NCBI GenBank assembly: GCA_025458665.1
Contig: JALOSG010000168.1
Location: 1-8,330, forward strand
DNA from: Serpentinimonas sp.
Lineage (GTDB): Bacteria > Pseudomonadota > Gammaproteobacteria > Burkholderiales > Burkholderiaceae_C
Length of the DNA: 8,330 nt
Direction of reading: 5' to 3'
Shown: positions 1-8,250 of the stretch, piece after piece
How positions within the stretch are numbered: the first letter of the stretch is position 1
Layout: each line of letters starts with the position of its first letter
Position numbers and translations under genes: made by a program
The notes under the pieces: model-generated
The model's input: the letters and a program-made list of their open reading frames with translations, nothing else
Databases searched by the model: none
Told to the model about the DNA's origin: nothing

Positions 1-762
1 ACTTGTGCGCGGCCACCGCCGCCCACACCGCCAGATGGCCCGCCTGCGTTTCCTTGCCGCCAAATCCTCCCCCCATGCGCCGGCATTCCACGCGGACGCG
101 GTGGCTGTCCAGCCCCAGGGCGTGGGCCACCCAGTGCTGCACCTCGCCGGGGTGCTGGGTGCTGGAATACACCAGCCACTGGCGCTGTTCCTGGGGCACA
201 GCGTAGGCCACTTGCCCTTCCAGGTAGAAGTGTTCCTGGCCGCCCACCTCGAAGGAGCCGCTCAGCTGGTGCGGGGCGCGTTGCAGCGCAGCGGCCGCAT
301 CGCCGCGGCGCACGTGCACCGGCGGCAAGACGTAGCTGGCCTGCGCGTGGGCGCTGCGCGGGTCGAGCAGGGCGGGGAGGGGTTCGATCTGCAGCTTCAC
401 GCGGCGGGCTGCGCGCCGGGCCGCCATCACGCTGCTGGCCAGCACCAGGCCCACCACCTGGCCCACGTGCTGCACGGTGTCCTGCGCAAAAATGGGCTCA
501 TCGTGCGCAAAGGCCGCCAGAATGGGGCTGCCCGGAATATCGGCGGCCAGCACCACGCCGTGCACGCCGGGCATGGCCAGCGCGGCGCTGCTGTCCACAC
601 CCAGCAGACGCCCATGCGCCACGGTGGAGGTGATGGGCGCGGCGAACAGCGTGCCCTGGATCTCGGGGATGTCGTCCACATAGGTCACGGCGCCCATGAC
701 CTGGGCGCGCGCGCTTTCGTGGGGCAGGGAGGTGCCGCAGGCGGTGGGGGCAGGGGCGGCTT

Positions 763-766
<4 letters not shown>
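1..766 (-). CDS. xdhB: Xanthine dehydrogenase, molybdopterin-binding subunit (partial, C-terminal part beyond the left edge)
   Basis: This is the large molybdenum-cofactor subunit of xanthine dehydrogenase, which hydroxylates hypoxanthine and xanthine to urate and passes electrons to the FeS/FAD subunit. The frame is open from the ATG at 766 to the window edge, giving 255 residues of a subunit usually about 770-800 long. The N-terminus has the family's 'AQVMGAVTYVDDIPE' segment near residues 21-35. Residues 175-185 read GGQEHFYLEGQ, and 230-239 read RMGGGFGGKE. By alignment from memory with the bovine enzyme, Gln204 (in STQ) matches Gln767 near the cofactor and Glu239 matches the substrate-binding Glu802. 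The catalytic base lies outside the window. The start overlaps the xdhA stop in ATGA, and GGAGG sits 7 bases upstream, so coupled expression with xdhA is likely. Naming follows the Rhodobacter scheme; in E. coli this subunit is called XdhA. The family call is secure. Confidence 0.95.
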
Positions 767-2403
<1,637 letters not shown>

Positions 2404-2475
2404 GCGCGTGAGGGTAGCTGTGGCTGCCAGTGTGCAACATATGTGCCACGCTATGAAGACCATGCAGGCAGCGGT
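2404..2475. promoter_or_regulatory. Divergent xdhA / lysR promoter region with a palindromic operator candidate
   Basis: These 72 bases must hold control signals for both directions. At 2432-2449 lies GTGCAACATATGTGCCAC, an imperfect inverted repeat: a perfect ACATATGT core with GTG/CAC outer arms, 14 of 18 bases paired. Its centre is about 37 bases from the xdhA start and 35 from the lysR start. It does not match a T-N11-A LysR box centred on its axis, so its role as the LysR site is inferred from position. Possible -10 hexamers are TATGAA (2452-2457, plus strand) and TATGTT (2442 down to 2437, minus strand). Neither has a convincing -35, so the promoters are not resolved. Confidence 0.5.
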
Positions 2476-3366
2476 ATGAAGGACCAGACCCTTTTCGACA
2501 AGATCGATCTCCATCTCATCCGGGTTCTTCATACCGTGCTCACCGAACGCAGCGTTTCCCGCACCGCCGTCCGCCTGGGCATGCACCAGCCGGCTGTGAG
2601 CGCAGCCCTGCGCCGCCTGCGCGAACTGGCCAACGACCCGCTGCTGGTGCGTTCTGGCGGCGGCATGGTGCCTACCGCCGTGGCGCTGCGCATGATCGAG
2701 CCGGCCGGGCATATTCTGCGCAGCGCCGAAGTGCTGTTTTCCGCCAGCGACTACCTCGACCCGCTGTTCCTGCCCCGGCTGGTGGCCCGCCTGAAGGCCG
2801 AAGCGCCGCTGTGCCCTATCGAAATCAGGCCGCTCTCCGCCGATTCCGACTACCAGCGCCGGCTGGCCGAAGGCGAGGTGGATGTGGTGATAGGCAACTG
2901 GCCGCAGCCGCCCGAAGACCTGCACCTCGGCCGCCTGTTCGGCGACGAAGTGGTGTCCCTGGTGGCGCAGCACCACCCGGCGGTGCGGCGCGGCTGGGAT
3001 GCGCAAGCCTGGCTGCAGGCCGAGCACATTGCCCCCACGCCCACCCATCCCGGCGCCCGCGGCGTCATCGACGACCACCTCGCCTCCCAGGGCCTGTCGC
3101 GCCACATTGCCGCACGCTGCCCGCATTTCGGGCTGATTCCGGCCATGGTGGCATCGAGTTTGCTTGTGCTCACCACGGGGCGCCAGTACTGCGAGCGTTT
3201 CCTGAACCAGCTGCCGCTGGCCATTCTTCCCTGTCCGGTGCCCTTTCCCCGCATGATGTACTACCAGCTCTGGCACGAACGCAGCCACGCCTCGCCCGCC
3301 GCGCAGTGGTTGCGCCAGTGCATCAAGCAGGTGGCCTCGGAACTGGTACACACTCCCACCCCATGA
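2476..3366 (+). CDS. LysR-type transcriptional regulator, probably of purine oxidation and uptake genes
   Basis: A 296-residue DNA-binding regulator. The N-terminal winged helix-turn-helix covers about residues 7-66: IDLHLIRVLHTVLTERSVSR, then the recognition region with HQPAVSAALRRLR (37-49) and the wing NDPLLVRSGGG (53-63). A linker helix follows (about 65-88), then a periplasmic-binding-protein-like effector domain beginning at SDYLDPLFLPRL (91-102). In relatives about 18-24 residues normally separate the linker helix from this SDY segment. Here they are almost directly joined, which may explain the length below the usual 305-320. The ATG at 2476 places the helix-turn-helix at the normal distance from the N-terminus; only a weak AGG precedes it. 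The gene is divergent from xdhA and its stop overlaps the ATPase start in ATGA, so it is probably co-transcribed with the transporter. The effector is not visible from sequence; a purine or a purine catabolite is a guess from context. Confidence 0.92.
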   Translation: MKDQTLFDKIDLHLIRVLHTVLTERSVSRTAVRLGMHQPAVSAALRRLRELANDPLLVRSGGGMVPTAVALRMIEPAGHILRSAEVLFSASDYLDPLFLPRLVARLKAEAPLCPIEIRPLSADSDYQRRLAEGEVDVVIGNWPQPPEDLHLGRLFGDEVVSLVAQHHPAVRRGWDAQAWLQAEHIAPTPTHPGARGVIDDHLASQGLSRHIAARCPHFGLIPAMVASSLLVLTTGRQYCERFLNQLPLAILPCPVPFPRMMYYQLWHERSHASPAAQWLRQCIKQVASELVHTPTP

Positions 3367-4916
3367 CCGCACGACTCGAACTCACCCAGGTCACCAAGCG
3401 TTACCCCGGCGTGGTGGCCAACGACAACGTCTCGCTCCGGGTGGAGCCGGGCAGCATCCACGCCGTACTGGGTGAAAACGGGGCTGGCAAGTCCACCCTC
3501 ATGAAGATCATCTACGGCTCGGTGAAGCCCGACGATGGCGCCATGCTCTTCAACGGAGCGCCGGTACACATCAAGAACCCGCAGGAGGCGCGCGCCCTGG
3601 GTATCAGCATGGTGTTCCAGCACTTCAGCCTGTTCGACACCCTGAGCGTGGCCGAGAACGTGTGGCTGGGGCTGGACAAATCGCTCTCGCTGCGCGAGGT
3701 GAGCGAGAGCATCAGCCTGAAGGCACGCGAATACGGCCTCGACGTGGACCCCGAGCGGCCCGTGCACAGCCTGAGCGTGGGCGAGATGCAGCGGGTGGAA
3801 ATCATCCGTGCGCTGCTCACCAGCCCGCAACTGCTCATTCTGGATGAGCCGACCTCCGTGCTGACCCCGCAGGCGGTGGACAAGCTCTTCGTGGTGCTGA
3901 GGAAGCTGGCCGCCGAGGGCTGCAGCATCCTCTACATCAGCCACAAGCTGCACGAGATCCGCGCGCTGTGCGACGCCTGCACCGTGTTGCGGGGCGGCAA
4001 AGTCACCGGGGTGTGCGACCCGCGCGAGGAAAGCAACGCCTCGCTCAGCCGCATGATGATTGGTTCGGAGCCGCCAGTGCTGGCCGCACGCGAGCACCGT
4101 CCGGGCGGGCTGGTGTTGCAGGTGCAGCAGCTGGACTTGCCGCGTGAGCACCCTTTTGGCACCGACCTGCACGACCTGTCCTTGCAGGTGCATGCCGGAG
4201 AGGTGGTGGGCATTGCCGGGGTGTCGGGCAACGGCCAGAGCGAGTTGCTGCTGGCCCTGTCGGGCGAGAGCCGCACCGCGCCGGTAGGTAGCATCGAGTT
4301 GCTGGGCACCGATGTGTCGCGGGCCGGCCCGGGGCAGCGGCGCAAGCTGGGCCTGCACTTTGTGCCCGAGGAGCGCCTGGGCCGTGGCGCCGTGCCCACG
4401 CTCAGCCTGGCGCAGAACCTGCTGCTGTCGCGCAACGATGCCATTGGCCCGCTGGGCTGGCTGCGGCTGGGGCAGTTGCGCACGCAGGCCGCCGGCATCA
4501 TCGAGCGCTACAAGGTCAAGGCCAACGGGCCCGACGCAGCGGCCAAGTCGCTCTCGGGCGGCAACCTGCAGAAATTCATCGTGGGCCGTGAAATTGAAGC
4601 CCAGCCCCGCCTGCTCATCGTGAGCCAGCCCACCTGGGGGGTGGATGTGGGCGCCGCCGCCCAGATACGCGGCGAAATCCTGGCCCTGCGCGACGCCGGT
4701 TGCGCCGTGCTGGTGGTGAGCGAGGAGCTCGACGAACTGTTCGAGATTTGCGACCGGCTGCATGTCATTGCCAAGGGGCGGCTTTCTCCCAGCGTGCTGC
4801 GCGCCGAGGCGTCCGTTTCCACCATTGGGGAATGGATGTCGGGCCTGTGGGAGCAGGCCACGCCGGAACAGACCACGCCACCGCATTCAGAGACGACCGC
4901 CCATGCTCAAGCTTGA
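3363..4916 (+). CDS. ABC transporter ATP-binding protein, double-domain, BMP/nucleoside-uptake type
   Basis: A cytoplasmic ATPase of 517 residues with two fused nucleotide-binding domains, the arrangement seen in sugar (RbsA) and nucleoside (NupA/YufO-like) importers. Domain 1 is complete: Walker A GENGAGKST (37-45), Q-loop Gln86, signature LSVGE (137-141), Walker B LLILDEP (157-163) and H-loop His194. Domain 2 is degenerate: its Walker A region reads GVSGNGQSE (286-294) without the lysine, Walker B reads LLIVSQPT (417-424) without the Asp-Glu pair, and Glu454 replaces the switch histidine. Its signature LSGGNLQK (397-404) is intact. This asymmetry is usual for the family and suggests one fully competent site per protein. 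The start overlaps the lysR stop by 4 bases and the end overlaps the next permease by 14, so translation is probably coupled. Purine nucleosides or bases are the likely cargo, inferred from the family and the xdh neighbours. Confidence 0.95.
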   Translation: MTARLELTQVTKRYPGVVANDNVSLRVEPGSIHAVLGENGAGKSTLMKIIYGSVKPDDGAMLFNGAPVHIKNPQEARALGISMVFQHFSLFDTLSVAENVWLGLDKSLSLREVSESISLKAREYGLDVDPERPVHSLSVGEMQRVEIIRALLTSPQLLILDEPTSVLTPQAVDKLFVVLRKLAAEGCSILYISHKLHEIRALCDACTVLRGGKVTGVCDPREESNASLSRMMIGSEPPVLAAREHRPGGLVLQVQQLDLPREHPFGTDLHDLSLQVHAGEVVGIAGVSGNGQSELLLALSGESRTAPVGSIELLGTDVSRAGPGQRRKLGLHFVPEERLGRGAVPTLSLAQNLLLSRNDAIGPLGWLRLGQLRTQAAGIIERYKVKANGPDAAAKSLSGGNLQKFIVGREIEAQPRLLIVSQPTWGVDVGAAAQIRGEILALRDAGCAVLVVSEELDELFEICDRLHVIAKGRLSPSVLRAEASVSTIGEWMSGLWEQATPEQTTPPHSETTAHAQA

Positions 4917-5958
4917 AGTCCGTCCCCAGCCTTCGCGCTGGTGGAGTTACGCATCGCCCTTGCTGGCGCTGGCGCTCACCCTGGTCATTGGCGTGGTGCT
5001 GTTCGTCGCGCTGGACAAAGACCCGGTGCGCGGCCTGCAGATGTTTTTCTGGGAGCCGATCAAAACGCCGTACGCCTGGGGCGAACTCATGGTCAAGGCC
5101 ACGCCGCTGCTGCTCATAGGCCTGGGGCTGGCGGTGTGTTTCCGCTCCAACGTCTGGAACATCGGCGCCGAGGGGCAGTTCGTCATGGGCGCCATATTCG
5201 CCGGGGGCGTGGCGCTCACCGCAGGGCCATCGACGGGCTCCTGGATGGTGGTGGCAGTGCTGCTGGCCGGTTTGCTGGGCGGCATGTTCTGGGCCGCCAC
5301 CACGGCGTTGCTGCGCGACCGCTTCAACGCCAACGAAATCCTGGTCAGCCTCATGCTGGTGTACGTGGCCGTGCAGGTGCTCAATTACCTGGTCTACGGC
5401 CCCTGGAAAGACCCGCAGGGCTTCAACTTCCCGCAAACCAAGACCTTCGAGAGCGCCGCCCAGATGCCGCGCCTGTTCGACGGCATGCGGGCCAACATCG
5501 GGGTGGTCATTGCGCTGGCGGCCGCCGCGCTGGGCTGGCTGTACCTGTTCCGCACCCACTCGGGCTATGCGCAGCAGGTGGGCGGTCTGGCGCCCATGGC
5601 GGCCCGTTACGCCGGGTTTTCCTCGCGCCGTGCACTGTGGATAGCGCTGCTGGTATCCGGCGGCGCGGCGGGCGTGGCGGGTGCGCTGGAAGTGGCGGGC
5701 CCCATTGGCCAGCTCACGCCGCACGTGCCAGCCGGCTACGGCTTTGCGGCCATCATTGTGGCGTTCGTGGGGCGCCTGCACCCGGTGGGCATTGTGTTTT
5801 CGGCGCTGCTCATGAGCATGTTCTACATCGGCGGGGAACTGGCCCAGAGCCGGCTGGGCCTGCCCAAGGCCATCACCGGGGTGTTCCAGGGCTTGCTGCT
5901 GTTTGCGCTGCTGGCCTGCGACACGCTCATTGCCTACCGCATCAAGTGGCGCCGCTGA
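4903..5958 (+). CDS. ABC transporter permease (first subunit), nucleoside-uptake type
   Basis: An inner-membrane permease of 351 residues, one half of the heterodimeric channel. The hydrophobic segments suggest roughly 8-10 membrane helices, for example near 17-37, 65-82, 113-133, 143-163, 198-216, 243-263, 275-312 and 326-345. Family landmarks are NVWNIGAEGQFVMGA (83-97), the motif that aligns with 'N[IL]GAEG' in the second permease, and FNANEILVSLML (141-152). A long loop with GPWKDPQGFNFPQTKTF (166-182) lies between helices, probably on the outer side. The ATG at 4903 lies inside the 3' end of the ATPase gene with only a weak GAGA-type site before it, which favours translational coupling. 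The intervening 16 bases to the next permease carry that gene's ribosome binding site. The subfamily fits BMP-dependent importers; the exact substrate cannot be read from it. Confidence 0.94.
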   Translation: MLKLEVRPQPSRWWSYASPLLALALTLVIGVVLFVALDKDPVRGLQMFFWEPIKTPYAWGELMVKATPLLLIGLGLAVCFRSNVWNIGAEGQFVMGAIFAGGVALTAGPSTGSWMVVAVLLAGLLGGMFWAATTALLRDRFNANEILVSLMLVYVAVQVLNYLVYGPWKDPQGFNFPQTKTFESAAQMPRLFDGMRANIGVVIALAAAALGWLYLFRTHSGYAQQVGGLAPMAARYAGFSSRRALWIALLVSGGAAGVAGALEVAGPIGQLTPHVPAGYGFAAIIVAFVGRLHPVGIVFSALLMSMFYIGGELAQSRLGLPKAITGVFQGLLLFALLACDTLIAYRIKWRR

Positions 5959-5966
5959 AGGAAGAG
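5958..5966 (+). promoter_or_regulatory. Ribosome binding site of the second permease
   Basis: AAGGAAGAG follows the stop of the first permease gene and ends 8 bases before the ATG at 5975. It is the purine-rich site that sets this start rather than an upstream in-frame one. Confidence 0.7.
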
Positions 5967-5974
5967 ACCCCACC

Positions 5975-6895
5975 ATGGATTCGATTGCACTCCTCCTGGC
6001 CGCTTCGCTGAACGCGGGCACGGTGCTGGCCATTGCAGCGCTGGGCCTGCTCATCAACGAGAAAGCCGGCATTGTGAACCTGGGCGCCGAAGGCCTGATG
6101 CTGTGCGGCGCGCTGGCTGGTTTTGCGGCGGTGGCCCACTTTGGTGTGTCCTGGCCCGGCTTCCTGGCCGGCATGGGTGCGGCAGCGGTCCTGTCGCTCA
6201 TCTTTGGCTGGCTGGTCATCTGGCTCAACACCAACCAGTACGCCACCGGGCTGGCGCTCAGCCTGTTCGGGGCGGGGTTTTCGGCCTTTGCCGGCTCGGC
6301 CTACACCCGCATCAAGCTGCGCGACCCCGAGCCCTGGGCCGTGCCGTTTCTGTCCGACATCCCATTCCTCGGCCCAGCGCTGTTCCGCCAGCACCCCATG
6401 GTGTACTTCGCCGTGGCCCTCACCGTGGGCCTGATCTGGTTCCTCTACCGCACCCGCTCCGGGCTGGTGCTGCGCAGCGTGGGGGAGAGCCCCGAATCGG
6501 CCCATGCGCTGGGCTATCCGGTGCGCTGGATCCGGCTGTTGGCCGTGGTGGTGGGCGGTTCGCTGTGCGGTCTCGCGGGCGCCTATGTGTCCACCATCTA
6601 CACGCCGCTGTGGGTGGAAGGCATGATTGCGGGCAAGGGCTGGATTGCCTTGGCCCTGACCACTTTTGCCACCTGGCGGCCGGCACGGGTGCTGCTTGGC
6701 GCCTACCTGTTCGGCGGGCTGACCATGGTGCAGTTCCACCTGCAGGGCGCAGGCGTGAATGTGCCCAGTCAGGTGCTGACCATGCTGCCCTACCTGGCCA
6801 CCATCGTGGTGCTGGTGCTCATTTCCCGCAATCCCCTGTGGATCCGTACCAACATGCCACAGTCCATCGGAAAGCCGTTCTATCCGGGTTCCTGA
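5975..6895 (+). CDS. ABC transporter permease (second subunit), nucleoside-uptake type
   Basis: The second inner-membrane permease, 306 residues, shorter than its partner as is normal for this pair. The conserved motif IVNLGAEGLMLCGA (33-46) parallels NIGAEGQ in the first permease. GKGWIALALTTFATWRP (220-236) and the cytoplasmic segment SVGESPESAHALGY (168-181) are also typical; the latter is probably the coupling region facing the ATPase. Hydrophobic segments lie near 4-26, 36-56, 61-87, 91-108, 141-158, 185-207, 221-255 and 266-284. The start at 5975 has a good purine-rich site 8 bases upstream, and the protein begins directly with a membrane helix. The gene follows the first permease by 16 bases, clearly in the same operon. 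A 105-base gap separates it from the substrate-binding protein gene. Confidence 0.94.
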   Translation: MDSIALLLAASLNAGTVLAIAALGLLINEKAGIVNLGAEGLMLCGALAGFAAVAHFGVSWPGFLAGMGAAAVLSLIFGWLVIWLNTNQYATGLALSLFGAGFSAFAGSAYTRIKLRDPEPWAVPFLSDIPFLGPALFRQHPMVYFAVALTVGLIWFLYRTRSGLVLRSVGESPESAHALGYPVRWIRLLAVVVGGSLCGLAGAYVSTIYTPLWVEGMIAGKGWIALALTTFATWRPARVLLGAYLFGGLTMVQFHLQGAGVNVPSQVLTMLPYLATIVVLVLISRNPLWIRTNMPQSIGKPFYPGS

Positions 6896-7000
6896 GTGCG
6901 TGCAGATCGCCAGTTTGGTCCCGCGCCAGCGCATAATTTCGGTTTGTCGTTTTTTGCCCGTTTCATCTCGTCACCAACCGGTTTTTCAACAGGAGTCTTC
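6896..7000 (+). promoter_or_regulatory. Gap before the binding-protein gene: possible weak promoter and a ribosome binding site
   Basis: This is the only real gap inside the transporter operon. CATAAT at 6932-6937 resembles a -10 box, but the best upstream TTGGTC (6915-6920) is only 11 bases away, too close for a standard -35, so an internal promoter is only possible. A T-run at 6950-6955 has no stem before it and is not a terminator. AGGAG at 6991-6995, 5 bases before the ATG at 7001, is a good ribosome binding site and decides that start. A separate signal here would fit the common need for more binding protein than permease. Confidence 0.4.
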
Positions 7001-8149
7001 ATGACCGACTTTTCCAAACGCAAGCTCATCACCACCGCCCTCGCGGGCGTGGTGGTGTCCGCAGCCCTGGTGGGCTGTGGCAAGAAAGAAGAAGCACCGG
7101 CACCTGCCGCTGCGGCCCCTGCAGCAGCTCCCGCGCCGGCACCCACCAAAGCCGCCTGGGTGTATGTGGGCCCGGTGGGTGACGCCGGCTGGAGTTTTGC
7201 CCATGACCTGGGCCGCAAAGCCGTGGAAGCCCACTTCGGCGACCAGGTGCAGACCACCTTCGTGGAAAACGTGCCCGAAGGTGCCGACGCCGAGCGCGTG
7301 ATCCGCGACCTGGCGCAGCAAGGCAACGACATCATCTTCGCTACGTCCTTTGGCTTCATGGAGCCCATGTTGCGCGTGGCCGCCGACTTCCCCAACGTGA
7401 AGTTCGAGCACGCCACGGGCTACAAGACGGCGCCCAACATGCGCATCTACGACGCGTCCTTCTACCAGGACACGTACATGGCCGGTGTCATCGCCGGCAC
7501 GATGACCAAGACCAACACGCTCGGCTTCGTGGGCTCCTTCCCGATCCCCGAGGTGCTGCGCAACATCAACTCGTTCACCCTGGGTGCCCAGTCGGTGAAC
7601 CCGAAGATCAAGACCAAGGTGGTCTGGGTGAACACCTGGTTCGACCCGCCGAAGGAATCCGACGCCGCCCAGAGCCTGATCAACCAGGGTGCCGACGTCC
7701 TGCTGCAGAACACCGACTCCACCGCGGTGCTGCAGACCGCCGAGAAGAACGGCAAGTTCGCCTTCGGCTGGGACAGCGACATGTCCGCCTTCGCGCCCAA
7801 GGCCCACCTGGCCAGCGCCATCGTCGACTGGGGCCCGTACTACATCAAGGCCATCGAGGACGTGAAGAACGGCACCTGGAAGACCGAGCGCACGGTCTGG
7901 GGCGTCAAGGAAGGCACGAACGACCTGATCAAGATCGCCGACGTCGTCCCCGAGGACGCGAAGAAGCGTGTCGAGGAGATCAAGGCCGGCCTGAAGGACG
8001 GCAGCTTCGAGCCGTTCACCGGCCCGGTCGTCGACAACACCGGCAAGGAGCGCCTGGCCAAGGACGCCAAGGCCGACCGCGAGTGGAAGGACAAGGTCGA
8101 CTTCTTCGTCAAGGGCGTCGAAGGCAAGGTCCCGGCTGCCGGCAAGTGA
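7001..8149 (+). CDS. BMP-family substrate-binding lipoprotein of the ABC transporter
   Basis: A 382-residue binding protein that captures the substrate outside the inner membrane and delivers it to the two permeases. The N-terminus is a lipoprotein signal: positive FSKRK (4-8), a hydrophobic stretch to residue 22 and the lipobox LVGC (23-26), so Cys26 should be lipidated. An Ala/Pro-rich tether (about 31-49) links the anchor to the domain. The mature fold starts at AAWVYVGPVGDAGWSFAHD (51-69). Here GDAGWSFAHD replaces the GDKSFNQ-like motif of PnrA/TmpC-type nucleoside binders, so the ligand may differ, for example a free purine base rather than a nucleoside. FATSFGFMEPM (113-123), SFYQDTYMAGVIAG (153-166) and FGWDSDMSAFAP (255-266) are further family landmarks. 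AGGAG supports the start. Codon use changes sharply: all 14 Val codons up to residue 146 are GTG, while the last 11 (from residue 299) are all GTC, and Lys goes from mixed AAA/AAG to AAG only. Confidence 0.94.
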   Translation: MTDFSKRKLITTALAGVVVSAALVGCGKKEEAPAPAAAAPAAAPAPAPTKAAWVYVGPVGDAGWSFAHDLGRKAVEAHFGDQVQTTFVENVPEGADAERVIRDLAQQGNDIIFATSFGFMEPMLRVAADFPNVKFEHATGYKTAPNMRIYDASFYQDTYMAGVIAGTMTKTNTLGFVGSFPIPEVLRNINSFTLGAQSVNPKIKTKVVWVNTWFDPPKESDAAQSLINQGADVLLQNTDSTAVLQTAEKNGKFAFGWDSDMSAFAPKAHLASAIVDWGPYYIKAIEDVKNGTWKTERTVWGVKEGTNDLIKIADVVPEDAKKRVEEIKAGLKDGSFEPFTGPVVDNTGKERLAKDAKADREWKDKVDFFVKGVEGKVPAAGK

Positions 8150-8164
8150 CGGCACCGGCCTGAG

Positions 8165-8185
8165 CGCGTCGCCTGCGGCGATGCG
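8165..8185 (+). other. Short stable hairpin after the binding-protein gene
   Basis: CGCGTCGCC and GGCGATGCG pair over 9 bases (one G-U wobble) around a 3-base TGC loop, 15 bases after the bmp stop. No T-run follows it, so it is not itself a terminator. It may protect the 3' end of the mRNA, which is inference. Confidence 0.5.
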
Positions 8186-8197
8186 ATCGTGAGACCC

Positions 8198-8237
8198 CAC
8201 ACGCCGCCCGGCGCAAGCCCGGCGGCGTGTGTTCTTT
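8198..8237 (+). terminator. Rho-independent terminator of the transporter operon
   Basis: CACACGCCGCC (8198-8208) and GGCGGCGTGTG (8221-8231) form a perfect 11-bp stem around a 12-base loop, followed at once by TTCTTT (8232-8237). It begins 48 bases after the bmp stop and works in the plus direction only, since no T-run flanks it on the other strand. A reading frame starts 13 bases after the T-rich tail, so it may also act as a partial (read-through) terminator. Confidence 0.8.
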
Positions 8238-8238
8238 C

Positions 8239-8243
8239 GGGAG
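8239..8243 (+). promoter_or_regulatory. Ribosome binding site of the right-edge gene
   Basis: GGGAG lies 7 bases before the ATG at 8251 and directly after the terminator tail. It supports that ATG as a genuine start. Confidence 0.5.
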
Positions 8244-8250
8244 CGCGGAC

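Noticed and set aside
2811..3362. Upstream in-frame start for the ABC ATPase
   Set aside because: It would overlap the LysR effector domain out of frame and add Arg/Pro/Ala-rich sequence. The ATPase domain begins normally at MTARLELTQVTKRYPG from 3363.
2404..3372. In-frame N-terminal extension of xdhA across the intergenic region and the LysR gene
   Set aside because: The extension is antisense to a convincing LysR gene and resembles no XdhA N-terminus. The ATG at 2403 gives the normal distance to the first cysteine cluster.
4218..4635. Loss of Walker residues in the second ATPase domain as a sign of gene decay
   Set aside because: The same degeneracy is usual in the second domain of RbsA/NupA-like double ATPases, and the frame and the signature motif are intact.
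6945..6957. T-run between the second permease and bmp as a terminator
   Set aside because: No GC-rich stem of useful length lies directly before it, and the binding-protein gene belongs to the same functional unit.
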